Shown here: positions 44,139 to 51,946 of the stretch, in pieces | Numbering within the stretch: the first letter of the stretch is position 1 | Layout: each line of letters opens with the position of its first letter | NCBI RefSeq assembly: GCF_021554725.1 | Contig: NZ_JAIZDP010000001.1 | Span: 248,001 to 312,000, forward strand | DNA length: 64,000 bases | Reading direction: 5' to 3' | Origin: Sinomonas notoginsengisoli | GTDB lineage: Bacteria > Actinomycetota > Actinomycetes > Actinomycetales > Micrococcaceae | Notes under the pieces: generated by a model | What the model saw: the letters and a program-made list of their open reading frames with translations, nothing else | What the model was told of the DNA's origin: nothing | Databases searched by the model: none | Program-made: the position numbers and the translations under genes

Positions 44139-44141
44139 GCT
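44136..44141 (+). promoter_or_regulatory. -10 built on the pafBC stop codon
   Basis: TAGGCT begins with the pafBC TAG stop (44136-44138) and ends seven bases before GTG 44149. Confidence 0.45.
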
Positions 44142-44148
44142 GGCCTCC

Positions 44149-44490
44149 GTGCCGTGGTGGTCATGGATCCTCATCTGGGTGGCGCTTGGCGCGTGCGCCC
44201 TTCTCACGCTCGTGCTCGGCGGAATCTACCTATTCCGCAAGGGTCTCACCGCTATGCGTGCGGCGGGGGAGGCCCTCGAACAGGTCGCGGACCGGCGACC
44301 GGCGGTTCCTGTTCCCTCAGCACCTGCTGGCCCGGTTCCCGGAAGCGCCGTATTCGCCGATCCGGAGCAGATGCGCCGTGAGTACGACGAAGGCCGTGAG
44401 CAGCGCCGTGTGGCGCGGAGGGACCGCCGTGTGGCCCGGCGCAGGGCGAGGGGGCAGATGCAGTCCCTCACCGACCTCGGACTCAACTAG
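44149..44490 (+). CDS. Small single-span membrane protein with basic tail
   Basis: 113 residues. One N-terminal membrane helix (WILIWVALGACALLTLVLGG) is followed by an amphipathic stretch, a Pro/Ala linker and a strongly basic C-terminus (EQRRVARRDRRVARRRARGQ). Topology is probably N-out with the basic tail in the cytoplasm. It lies between pafBC and tatA; I know no function. GTG 44149 is chosen on -10 spacing and because the hydrophobic segment begins there. Its own stop contributes to the tatA -10. Confidence 0.75.
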   Translation: MPWWSWILIWVALGACALLTLVLGGIYLFRKGLTAMRAAGEALEQVADRRPAVPVPSAPAGPVPGSAVFADPEQMRREYDEGREQRRVARRDRRVARRRARGQMQSLTDLGLN

Positions 44491-44493
44491 ACT
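44488..44493 (+). promoter_or_regulatory. -10 of tatA, built on the upstream stop codon
   Basis: TAGACT begins with the TAG stop of the preceding gene (44488-44490). A short leader with AAAGGA follows before GTG 44516. Confidence 0.4.
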
Positions 44494-44515
44494 CTAAGCA
44501 ACGAAAGGATTCCTC

Positions 44516-44797
44516 GTGGGACGACTCTTCGATGGCCCTTGGCCCATCGTCATCATCATCATCGTTGCGCTGCTCCTGTTTGCCGCGCCGAAGCTTCCGG
44601 CCATGGCCCGCGCCCTCGGCCAGTCGATGCGCATCCTCAAGTCGGAGGTCAAGGAGATGAAGAACGACGGCAAGGACTCGTCCTCGTCCTCGAAGTCATC
44701 CGGCTCGGACGGCGAGCAGCCCGTCGAGGGCAAGGTCATCCCGCCGAAGAGCGCCGGCCAGCCCGACGGAAACGCCGGTCCTTCCTCGCGCGCCTGA
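44516..44797 (+). CDS. tatA: Twin-arginine translocase subunit TatA
   Basis: 93 residues. A short N-terminal membrane helix ([18 protein letters not shown]) is followed by the amphipathic helix with the conserved [17 protein letters not shown], then an acidic/Ser-rich tail. TatA oligomers form the passage for folded proteins in the Tat pathway. tatC starts one base after its stop. A DGK-rich tail is usual. No tatB is visible. Confidence 0.94.
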   Translation: MGRLFDGPWPIVIIIIVALLLFAAPKLPAMARALGQSMRILKSEVKEMKNDGKDSSSSSKSSGSDGEQPVEGKVIPPKSAGQPDGNAGPSSRA

Positions 44798-44798
44798 G

Positions 44799-45635
44799 GT
44801 GGCCGTCGGCAAGGGGGGGAAGGCCAACCCCGAGGGGCGCATGCCCCTGCTGGAACACCTGCGGGAACTGAAGAACCGGCTCATCAAGGCGGCCATCGGC
44901 GTGGCCCTCGGTGCCGTAGGAGGCTGGTTCCTCTATGACCCATTCCTGAAGGAACTCGAGCAGCCCGTCGAGAACATCTCGCACATGACTGGCGGGGCCT
45001 CCTCGATCAACTTCTCCACCATTGCCTCGCCCTTCGACTTCAAGCTCCAACTGGCGATCCAGATCGGCCTCGTCATCGCGAGCCCTGTCTGGATCTACCA
45101 GATCTGGGCCTTCATCATGCCCGGGCTGACGGCGAAGGAAAGGCGGTACACGCTCGGCTTCATGGTCGCCGCAGTGCCGTTGTTCCTCGCCGGGGTCTGG
45201 GTCGGCTGGCTCGTCACCCCACAGGTGGTCAGGGCACTGACCCAGTTCACGCCCTCCGGCTTCTCGAACATCATCGATGGACGCGAGTACGTGGACTTCG
45301 TCACGCACATGTTCCTGTTCCTCGGCATCGCCTTCCTCGTCCCGGTGATCCTTGTCGCCGTCAACATGGCAGGCGTGCTGGCGGGGAGGACGATCCTCAA
45401 GGCCTGGCGCATCACGGTGTTCCTCGTGTTCGTCCTCGCCGCCATCGCGGCTCCAGGCGCGGACGCAATCTCAATGTTCATGCTCGCCATCCCGCTCCTC
45501 GCCCTCTTCTTCGTCGCCATCGGCATCTGCCTGCTCAATGACCGGAGGCGCGCGAGGCGGACGGCGAAATTCGCCGCCGAGACCGACGCCAGCGCCGACA
45601 CCCCAACCTCGAGAGCCGACCTCGAGGACCTCTGA
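44799..45635 (+). CDS. tatC: Twin-arginine translocase subunit TatC
   Basis: 278 residues with six membrane segments. The signal-peptide-binding N-terminus MPLLEHLRELKNRLIKAAIG is present, and the loop after helix 1 is intact. TatC recognises the twin-arginine signal and recruits TatA. The start is GTG 44799. The tail after residue 240 is hydrophilic (RRARRTAKFAAETDAS). helY follows with its own -10. Confidence 0.95.
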   Translation: MAVGKGGKANPEGRMPLLEHLRELKNRLIKAAIGVALGAVGGWFLYDPFLKELEQPVENISHMTGGASSINFSTIASPFDFKLQLAIQIGLVIASPVWIYQIWAFIMPGLTAKERRYTLGFMVAAVPLFLAGVWVGWLVTPQVVRALTQFTPSGFSNIIDGREYVDFVTHMFLFLGIAFLVPVILVAVNMAGVLAGRTILKAWRITVFLVFVLAAIAAPGADAISMFMLAIPLLALFFVAIGICLLNDRRRARRTAKFAAETDASADTPTSRADLEDL

Positions 45636-45652
45636 CCTCGAGGCTCAGGGAC

Positions 45653-45658
45653 TAGGCT
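45653..45658 (+). promoter_or_regulatory. -10 of a leaderless promoter for helY
   Basis: TAGGCT, six bases before ATG 45665. Confidence 0.45.
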
Positions 45659-45664
45659 GGGGGC

Positions 45665-48631
45665 ATGTCCACCCCCGCCGAGAGCATGTCCCCCGCTGAA
45701 CGCTACGCGGCGGATGCTAAGCGCAGGGCTCTGGCTAAGACGGAGCTGGGAGCATTCTCGGCGACCGTCGACTTCCCGCTGGACGATTTCCAGGTTGCCG
45801 CGTGCCGCTCGCTCGAAGCCGGCCGCGGCGTCCTCGTCGCCGCTCCCACGGGCGCGGGCAAGACCATCGTTGGCGAGTTCGCAATCCATCTGGCCTTGAG
45901 CAGGGGACTCAAGGCCTTCTACACGACCCCGATCAAGGCGCTCTCCAACCAGAAGTACGCCGAGCTCGGCGCGATCCACGGTACGGACAAGGTCGGGCTT
46001 CTCACAGGGGACACGACGATCAACGGTGAGGCGCCGATCGTCGTGATGACCACCGAGGTCCTGCGGAACATGCTCTATGCGGACTCAGACACCCTCACTG
46101 GCCTCGGCTACGTGGTCATGGACGAGGTCCACTACCTCGCGGACCGCTTCCGCGGCGCGGTGTGGGAAGAAGTGATCATCCACCTCCCGCAGGAGGTCCG
46201 TCTCGTCTCCTTGAGCGCTACCGTATCCAATGCGGAGGAGTTCGGCGCTTGGCTCGACACTGTGCGCGGGGAGACGGACATCATCCTCTCAGAGCACCGG
46301 CCGGTCCCATTGTGGCAGCACGTCCTCGTGGGGCGGCAGCTCGTGGACCTGTTCGCCACGAGGCAGTCCTTCGAAGATCTCGCTGACGTCCACGACCACG
46401 ACGGCAGGCGGCCAGAACAGCGTCAGGAGGACGCGCCGTCGCCCGCTCCGCACGAGTCTCCGCGGGGAGAGGCGAGCGTATCCGAGCTGACGGCCGTCAA
46501 CCCTGAACTGGTCGAGCTCGCGCGCAGGGAGTCCCAGCAGCTCTACCGGGGCAGGTTCGGGCACGGCGGCCGTGCCCGGCGCCGGGAGGAGCGCCAGCGG
46601 GGCGAGAAGCAGTCGCCGCGCGGTGGAAGGCCGGGCGACGCGGCGCCCCTGCCCGGCACGCGCTCGAGCCGCCCCCAGATGGTCGAGGCCCTCGAGCGGC
46701 GTGGCCTGCTTCCCGCGATCGACTTCATCTTCTCCCGGGCGGGGTGCGACGCGGCAGTCCAGCAGTGTCTCGACGCGGGACTCGACCTGACCACGCCTGC
46801 CGAGAAGGCGGAGATCACAGCCGCCGTCGAGGCTGCGGCCGCCGATATCCCTACTGCGGACCTGCCCGTGCTGGGCTTCTGGGGATGGCGCGAGGGCCTC
46901 CAGCGCGGCCTCGCGGCACATCATGCCGGCCTCCTGCCCACCTTCAAGGAGACGATCGAGAAGCTGTTCGCCGCGGGGCTGGTCAAGATCGTCTTCGCCA
47001 CCGAGACGCTCGCCTTGGGCATCAACATGCCGGCCAAGAGCGTACTCATCGAGAAGCTCGAGAAGTTCAACGGTGAGGCGCACGTGGACATCACCGCGGG
47101 GGAGTATACCCAGCTCACGGGGCGAGCCGGCCGGCGGGGGATCGACGTCGAGGGCCATGCCGTGGTCCAGTGGCGGCCCGGCCTCGACCCCGCCGCGCTT
47201 GCCGGCCTCGCGTCGCGCCGTACTTACCCGCTCAACTCGAGCTTTCGGCCGACCTACAACATGAGCATCAACCTCGTGGCGCAGTTTGGGCGCGAACGGG
47301 CCCGCGGGATCCTCGAGAGCTCGTTCGCCCAGTTCCAAGCCGACCGCTCGGTGGTTGGACTTGCTCGGCAGGTCCGCAGCCGCGAGGAGTCCATGGCTGG
47401 CTATGAAAAGGCCATGACGTGCCATCTCGGGGACTTCGCTGAATACTCGAGGATCCGGCAGGAGTTGAATGAGGCCGAGAAGTTCGCCTCGCGTCAGGCC
47501 GGCCGTGCCCGCCGGTCCATGACCGTTGACTCGCTCGCGCGCCTCGCGCCGGGCGACGTCGTGGAGATCGGCCAGGGCCGCCTCGCGGGAAGCGCGGTAG
47601 TTCTCAATGGGGACACCAACGCAAGGGAACCAAGGCCTCAGGTCCTCACCTTCGACCGGAACCTGCGCCGGATAGGACTCCACGACGTCGATGGCCCCGT
47701 CGAGCCGATCGCGCGGATCCGGATCCCGAAGCATTTCGACGCCAAGCGACCCAAGGACCGCCGGGATCTTGCGGCATCGCTGCGCCACGCCGTGGAGCGC
47801 GCGCGGCTCGACGGGTCCGAGGATGGGATGCGCTCCCGGCGATCGAAGCGGGACTTCGCCTTTGCGAGCGGCTACCAGGACACGGAGAAGCGCATCACCG
47901 AACTGCGGCGGCAGCTCAGGACCCATCCGTGCCACGGCTGCGCAGAACGCGAGGACCACGCGCGCTGGGCCGAGCGCTGGATCAAGCTCCGCAAGGAGAC
48001 TGACCGGCTCGTCGAGCAGATCCAGGGGCGGACTAATACGATAGCCAAGACGTTCGACCGGGTGTGCGGGGTCCTCGAGTCCTACGGATGCCTCGCCGCC
48101 AGCCCGAACGGGCTTGAGGTCACCCCTTCCGGACAGCAGCTGCGCCGCATCTACGGGGATAAGGACATGCTGACGGCCCTCGCGCTGCGTAGGGGGGCGT
48201 TCGACGACGTGGATGCGGCCGAGCTCGCGGCGCTCGTGAGCACTCTCGTCTACCAGGCCAAGCGCGAGGAACGGGGACTGATTCCCAAGATGCCGAGCGT
48301 CTCGCTCGACGTGGCGGTCGACGTCGTGCTCCGAGAGTGGTCCCAGCTCGAGGATACAGAGGAGCAGCATCGACTGCCGCGAACTTCCGAGCCCGAATTC
48401 GGCCTGGTCTGGCCGATCTACAAGTGGGCTCGCGGGCGGGACCTGCAGAACGTCCTGACGGGAACAGAGCTTGCCGCAGGCGACTTTGTGCGGTGGGTAC
48501 GCCAGGTGATCGACCTGCTGGACCAGCTTGCCGACGTGCCGGGCATCGAGCCGCGGCTGTCCAGGCTATGTCATGAGGCAATCGGCATCGTGCGCCGCGG
48601 CGTAGTGGCCTATTCGGCCGTGTCCGACTAG
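45665..48631 (+). CDS. helY: Ski2/Mtr4-like DEAH/DEVH-box RNA helicase
   Basis: 988 residues. Motif I PTGAGKT at 61-67, motif II DEVH near 151, motif III LSATVSN near 183; the second RecA domain has TETLALGINMPAK and QLTGRAGRRGID (motif VI). The C-terminal third is the Ski2-like helical region with a four-cysteine-like CHGCAERED segment. It unwinds RNA, probably in turnover. The M. tuberculosis order pafB-pafC-tatA-tatC-helY is conserved. A basic, low-complexity linker of about 90 residues (about 240-340) separates the two RecA domains. Confidence 0.92.
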   Translation: MSTPAESMSPAERYAADAKRRALAKTELGAFSATVDFPLDDFQVAACRSLEAGRGVLVAAPTGAGKTIVGEFAIHLALSRGLKAFYTTPIKALSNQKYAELGAIHGTDKVGLLTGDTTINGEAPIVVMTTEVLRNMLYADSDTLTGLGYVVMDEVHYLADRFRGAVWEEVIIHLPQEVRLVSLSATVSNAEEFGAWLDTVRGETDIILSEHRPVPLWQHVLVGRQLVDLFATRQSFEDLADVHDHDGRRPEQRQEDAPSPAPHESPRGEASVSELTAVNPELVELARRESQQLYRGRFGHGGRARRREERQRGEKQSPRGGRPGDAAPLPGTRSSRPQMVEALERRGLLPAIDFIFSRAGCDAAVQQCLDAGLDLTTPAEKAEITAAVEAAAADIPTADLPVLGFWGWREGLQRGLAAHHAGLLPTFKETIEKLFAAGLVKIVFATETLALGINMPAKSVLIEKLEKFNGEAHVDITAGEYTQLTGRAGRRGIDVEGHAVVQWRPGLDPAALAGLASRRTYPLNSSFRPTYNMSINLVAQFGRERARGILESSFAQFQADRSVVGLARQVRSREESMAGYEKAMTCHLGDFAEYSRIRQELNEAEKFASRQAGRARRSMTVDSLARLAPGDVVEIGQGRLAGSAVVLNGDTNAREPRPQVLTFDRNLRRIGLHDVDGPVEPIARIRIPKHFDAKRPKDRRDLAASLRHAVERARLDGSEDGMRSRRSKRDFAFASGYQDTEKRITELRRQLRTHPCHGCAEREDHARWAERWIKLRKETDRLVEQIQGRTNTIAKTFDRVCGVLESYGCLAASPNGLEVTPSGQQLRRIYGDKDMLTALALRRGAFDDVDAAELAALVSTLVYQAKREERGLIPKMPSVSLDVAVDVVLREWSQLEDTEEQHRLPRTSEPEFGLVWPIYKWARGRDLQNVLTGTELAAGDFVRWVRQVIDLLDQLADVPGIEPRLSRLCHEAIGIVRRGVVAYSAVSD

Positions 48632-48665
48632 GCCGAGAGAAGAACGAGAGAACGAGGATCCATCC

Positions 48666-50324
48666 ATGTCCGATGAGCGGAAGCTCACCCTCTACCGCAA
48701 CGGTTCGGTCTACTCCGCGGCCGACCCCCTTGCGTCCGCGATGCTCGTGGACGGCGGCACTGTCGCGTGGATTGGCTCCGAGCAGGCCGCGACGTCAATT
48801 GCTGACGACCGTATGCGGATTGTGGACCTCGACGGTGCCCTCGTCGCCCCCGGATTCATCGACTCCCACGTCCACATCACCGACACCGGCCTTGCGCTGA
48901 CCTCGACCGACCTGACGGAGGTACGTTCGGCCACCGAGCTGCTCGACGCCGTCGCTCGCTCGGGTCACTCGCTCGATGCTGGGTCCGTGGTCCGCGGCTA
49001 CGGCTGGGACGAGACAACGTGGGACGACCCGGCGTTGCCGACCGCGGAGGAATTGGACCGGGCCTCTGGAGGACGCCGGGCGATCCTCACGCGCGTGGAT
49101 GCGCATTCGGCGCTCGTCTCGCCCGCCCTCGCGGAGGCCGCCGCGATCGCTCGCAGCGAAGGGCATGAAGATGCGCGCGCCGTGGGTGAGGCGCTTTACG
49201 CTGCCCGGGAAGCAGCGCGGCCGCAGGGCGAGGACGAGATCGAGGCCCTCCACACCCGCGCGCTCGAGCACGCCGCAGCGAAAGGCTACGTGGCCCTCGT
49301 CGAGCAGGCGGCACCTCAGCTGGCGGGCCTACGGGACCTTCAGCTATTACTGGGCCGCAACGCCAAGTCCGGCGGGCCCGGCTCGGACCCGGAGGTGATC
49401 GCATACTGGGGGCAGGCTGTCAGCTCGGCCGAGGAGGCACGCTCGGTCCTCGACGGGCTCGGGGTGCCGGTCCGCGGCCTGGCCGGCGACCTCAACATCG
49501 ACGGCTCGATCGGCAGCCGCACTGCCCTCATGACCGAGGACTACACGGACGCCACGGGAAGCCGCGGACGAGCCTTCCTCACAGCCGACCAGATCGCCGC
49601 CCACCTTGGGGCAACTTCGGAGATCGGAGTGCAGGGCGGCTTCCACGTGATCGGCGACGGCGGCCTGAAGCTAGCCCTCGAAGGTCTGCGCATCGCGTCG
49701 TCGAAGGTCGGACTGGCAGCAGTGCGCGCCGCCGCCCACCGGCTCGAGCACGTCGAGATGGCCACCGAAGCCGACGCCGCGGCACTGGCCGACTTCGCAG
49801 TGACGGTCAGCGCCCAACCGCTCTTCGACGTAGCCTGGGGCGCCCCCGGCGGCCTGTACGAACGGAGGCTTGGTCCCAGACGGACGGGGATGAACCCCTT
49901 CATCCGCTTCTACTCTGCCGGGGTCCCGCTCGCGTTCGGCTCCGACTCGCCCGTGTGCGCACTTTCCCCCTGGGAGAGCGTGCGCGCATGCCTTACGCAC
50001 TCGGATCCCACCCAGCGCATCTCCGCGAGAGCGGCCTTCATCGGACATACACGCTCTGGCTGGAGGGCCGTCAAGCACGTGAATCCGCTGATGGGCCAGC
50101 TCGTGCCCGGAGCACCCGCGAGCTTCGCGGTATGGCGCGCAGAGGAGCTCATGGTGCAGGTCGCCGACGAGCGCGTCCAGGCCTGGAGCACGGATCCGCG
50201 GGCCAGGACACCCCTCCTGCCCGCCTTGGACATCGAGACCCTTCCCGAGTGCCTCCAAACCGTCCACGAGGGCCGCGAGCTGTTCCGCAGCGACGCGTTC
50301 GACGCCGGTCGTGCCCACCGCTGA
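48666..50324 (+). CDS. Amidohydrolase family protein (YtcJ-like)
   Basis: 552 residues of the Amidohydro_3 family. The metal site HxH is in FIDSHVHITDTG; a later GGFHVIGDGGLKLALEG and AHRLEHVEMAT give further ligands, and GSDSPVCALSPW holds the catalytic aspartate. Homologues hydrolyse exocyclic amides or formamides; the substrate is unknown. ATG 48666 lies shortly after helY. A 320-bp gene-free stretch with a candidate RNA follows. Confidence 0.88.
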   Translation: MSDERKLTLYRNGSVYSAADPLASAMLVDGGTVAWIGSEQAATSIADDRMRIVDLDGALVAPGFIDSHVHITDTGLALTSTDLTEVRSATELLDAVARSGHSLDAGSVVRGYGWDETTWDDPALPTAEELDRASGGRRAILTRVDAHSALVSPALAEAAAIARSEGHEDARAVGEALYAAREAARPQGEDEIEALHTRALEHAAAKGYVALVEQAAPQLAGLRDLQLLLGRNAKSGGPGSDPEVIAYWGQAVSSAEEARSVLDGLGVPVRGLAGDLNIDGSIGSRTALMTEDYTDATGSRGRAFLTADQIAAHLGATSEIGVQGGFHVIGDGGLKLALEGLRIASSKVGLAAVRAAAHRLEHVEMATEADAAALADFAVTVSAQPLFDVAWGAPGGLYERRLGPRRTGMNPFIRFYSAGVPLAFGSDSPVCALSPWESVRACLTHSDPTQRISARAAFIGHTRSGWRAVKHVNPLMGQLVPGAPASFAVWRAEELMVQVADERVQAWSTDPRARTPLLPALDIETLPECLQTVHEGRELFRSDAFDAGRAHR

Positions 50325-50360
50325 TCTGGGACAACGTAAGAAACCCCAGATGAACGGACG

Positions 50361-50388
50361 GTTGACACCTGTGTGTGACCCCGTAGGA
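50361..50388 (+). promoter_or_regulatory. Strong sigma-A-type promoter of a non-coding region
   Basis: TTGACA (50361-50366), 16-bp spacer, TAGGAT (50383-50388). It is the closest to consensus of any promoter I found in this window. Predicted +1 near 50395, 252 bases before the next start codon. Confidence 0.65.
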
Positions 50389-50394
50389 TCGGGG

Positions 50395-50560
50395 GCAACG
50401 GGCTTAGTCAGCCCGCGGCAGGCCCGGTTCGCCGATCAGTTCGGGGGATCAAGGCGTCAGGGCAGGCCCGTGCGTCCGTAGAAAACAGTCCGGGGGACCG
50501 ACCAGCTGCCCGTCCCGCGCGATTGGCCCGAAGACGCACGGGCCTGTCAGGGCCTCCCTC
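50395..50560 (+). ncRNA. Candidate structured RNA upstream of the mannosyltransferase gene
   Basis: No gene fits here. The predicted transcript has a CGGGCT/AGCCCG hairpin (50398-50414), then a perfect 14-bp helix, CAGGCCCGTGCGTC (50463-50476) with its complement (50533-50546), enclosing about 56 nt that contain a GTCC/GGAC hairpin. A long closing helix around an open interior resembles the 6S-like shape; a long leader with a regulatory element is the alternative. I could not match it to a known family by eye. Confidence 0.45.
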
Positions 50561-50589
50561 CCGCAGGCGAGGTGCCCAACACGGCTGGC

Positions 50590-50595
50590 TATAAT
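50590..50595 (+). promoter_or_regulatory. -10 of the mannosyltransferase promoter
   Basis: TATAAT, a perfect consensus hexamer. The predicted leader of about 45 nt contains a GCGCC/GGCGC hairpin (50604-50618). Confidence 0.5.
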
Positions 50596-50646
50596 GGGCC
50601 TTTGCGCCTTCGTGGCGCGCCTGACCCCCGCCCTGAAAGGCCCTTC

Positions 50647-51384
50647 GTGCGCATTCTCACGATCATCCCCACGTTCAATGAGCTCGATTCGCTGCCCAAG
50701 ACCCTCGGCCGCCTGCGTGCCGCTGTTCCGGGATCGGACGTGCTCGTGGCGGATGACAACAGCCCTGACGGCACCGGCGCCCTCGCCGACCGCCTCGCGG
50801 CCGAGGATCCTCAAGTGCACGTCATGCACCGCAAGGGCAAGGAGGGCCTCGGCGCCGCCTACATCGCAGGCTTTCGCTGGGCGCTCGAGCGCGACTACGA
50901 CGTGATCGTGGAGATGGATGCGGACGGGTCCCACCGGCCCGAGCAGCTCCCGTCGTTGCTGGACGCAGTCGAGGACGGCGCGGACCTCGTCATCGGTTCC
51001 CGCTGGGTCAAGGGCGGCTCCGTGGTCAACTGGCCTGCCTACCGCCAGCTCATCTCCCGCACGGGGAGCACCTATGCGCGCGTCATGCTTGGCCTGAAGC
51101 TCAAGGACATCACGGCTGGCTACCGGGCCTTTCGGCGCACGACTCTTGAGAAGCTGGACTTCGACGCCATTGATTCGAAGGGCTACGGCTTCCAGGTGGA
51201 CCTCGCGTGGCGGGTGGCCACGATGGGCCTGAAGGTCGTCGAGGTCCCGGTGACCTTCGTCGAGCGGGAACTGGGCAGTTCAAAGATGAGCGGGAACATC
51301 GTCGTCGAAGCCATGTTCAACGTCACTCGCTGGGGGCTCGCGGAGCGCTGGGGGCAGCTCACGCGCCGCGGATCGCAGCGCTGA
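50647..51384 (+). CDS. ppm1: Polyprenol-phosphate mannose synthase (GT2, Dpm/Ppm1 catalytic domain)
   Basis: 245 residues. GT2 motifs: [29 protein letters not shown] and [15 protein letters not shown] (metal-binding DxD-like). A cytoplasmic enzyme without the membrane region of eukaryotic type, like the D2 domain of mycobacterial Ppm1. It transfers mannose from GDP-mannose to polyprenyl phosphate, which supplies protein O-mannosylation and lipoglycan synthesis outside the membrane. GTG 50647 has AAAGG upstream. No acyltransferase domain (Lnt) is fused or adjacent. Confidence 0.92.
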   Translation: MRILTIIPTFNELDSLPKTLGRLRAAVPGSDVLVADDNSPDGTGALADRLAAEDPQVHVMHRKGKEGLGAAYIAGFRWALERDYDVIVEMDADGSHRPEQLPSLLDAVEDGADLVIGSRWVKGGSVVNWPAYRQLISRTGSTYARVMLGLKLKDITAGYRAFRRTTLEKLDFDAIDSKGYGFQVDLAWRVATMGLKVVEVPVTFVERELGSSKMSGNIVVEAMFNVTRWGLAERWGQLTRRGSQR

Positions 51385-51408
51385 CCCACGCCAACGACAC
51401 AGCCCCAG

Positions 51409-51452
51409 AGACAGTGAGGGCGGGAACCGACCGGTTCCCGCCCTCACTGTCT
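51409..51452. terminator. Very long bidirectional terminator between ppm1 and rbpA
   Basis: A perfect 20-bp stem (51409-51428 with 51433-51452) around GACC, between convergent genes; the longest perfect stem seen in the window. It lacks the dispersed 12-mer. Confidence 0.85.
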
Positions 51453-51469
51453 GCTGTGGTCCGCCTGGC

Positions 51470-51814
51470 TCAGCTCGTCCGCTCGCCGCGCTTGCTCCGC
51501 AGGAGATCGAGACGGTCGGAGAGGATCTGCTCGAGCTCCGGGATGGACCGACGCTCGAGAAGCATGTCCCAGTGCGTACGCACGGCCTTGGCATTGGCGT
51601 CCGTAGGACGCTCCCCATCCACGAGGAACGCCTCCTTGCCGGTCTTGGACGTCCAGACAGGGGGAATCTCAGCCTCGGAGGAGAACGTGACGAACACCTG
51701 CTCGCCGTCGTCACACCGGTACTCGACGCGCTGGCGCGGCGCCGGCTCGACGCCCGCCTCCGTCTCCATGGACTGTGCACCCAGACGCATGCCGCGCAGG
51801 CTGCGGTCGCTCAT
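51470..51814 (-). CDS. rbpA: RNA polymerase-binding protein RbpA
   Basis: 114 residues. MSDRSLRGMRLGAQSMETE is the N-terminal tail and core entry; the zinc-less core (VEYRCDDGEQVFVTFSSEAE) is followed by the basic linker and sigma-interacting domain (KAVRTHWDMLLERRSIPELE). RbpA binds the principal sigma factor and stabilises the open complex; it is specific to Actinobacteria. A SigR-type promoter and a TATAAT lie upstream, consistent with the oxidative-stress control reported for Streptomyces rbpA. Confidence 0.96.
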   Translation of the reverse strand: MSDRSLRGMRLGAQSMETEAGVEPAPRQRVEYRCDDGEQVFVTFSSEAEIPPVWTSKTGKEAFLVDGERPTDANAKAVRTHWDMLLERRSIPELEQILSDRLDLLRSKRGERTS

Positions 51815-51865
51815 CTCTACTCCCTCGCGTTCCGCCGGACGTGGACATGGTCCGACTCATATGCC

Positions 51866-51891
51866 AACGCGTGCCCCGGGTGCGATGTTCC
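51866..51891 (-). promoter_or_regulatory. SigR/SigH-type promoter of rbpA
   Basis: On the minus strand GGAAC (51887-51891), an 18-bp spacer and GTT (51866-51868) match the thiol-stress sigma factor consensus GGAAY-N18-GTT. It gives a leader of about 45 nt. Confidence 0.6.
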
Positions 51892-51928
51892 CGCGCCCCG
51901 GCACAGATATGGCGTTGGCCGACCTCCC

Positions 51929-51934
51929 ATTATA
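51929..51934 (-). promoter_or_regulatory. -10 of a second, housekeeping rbpA promoter
   Basis: TATAAT on the minus strand, just past the end of the SPFH gene; no good -35. Confidence 0.4.
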
Positions 51935-51946
51935 TCCGAGAGGGCC

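Noticed and set aside
46289-48370. A 693-codon minus-strand frame opposite helY
   Set aside because: Shadow frame; helicase motifs are intact on the plus strand.
50390-50600. c-di-AMP (ydaO) riboswitch
   Set aside because: There are GCCGA and CGGGGGA-like pieces, but I could not lay out the conserved two-fold motif; a covariance search is needed, so I left it as an unassigned structured RNA.
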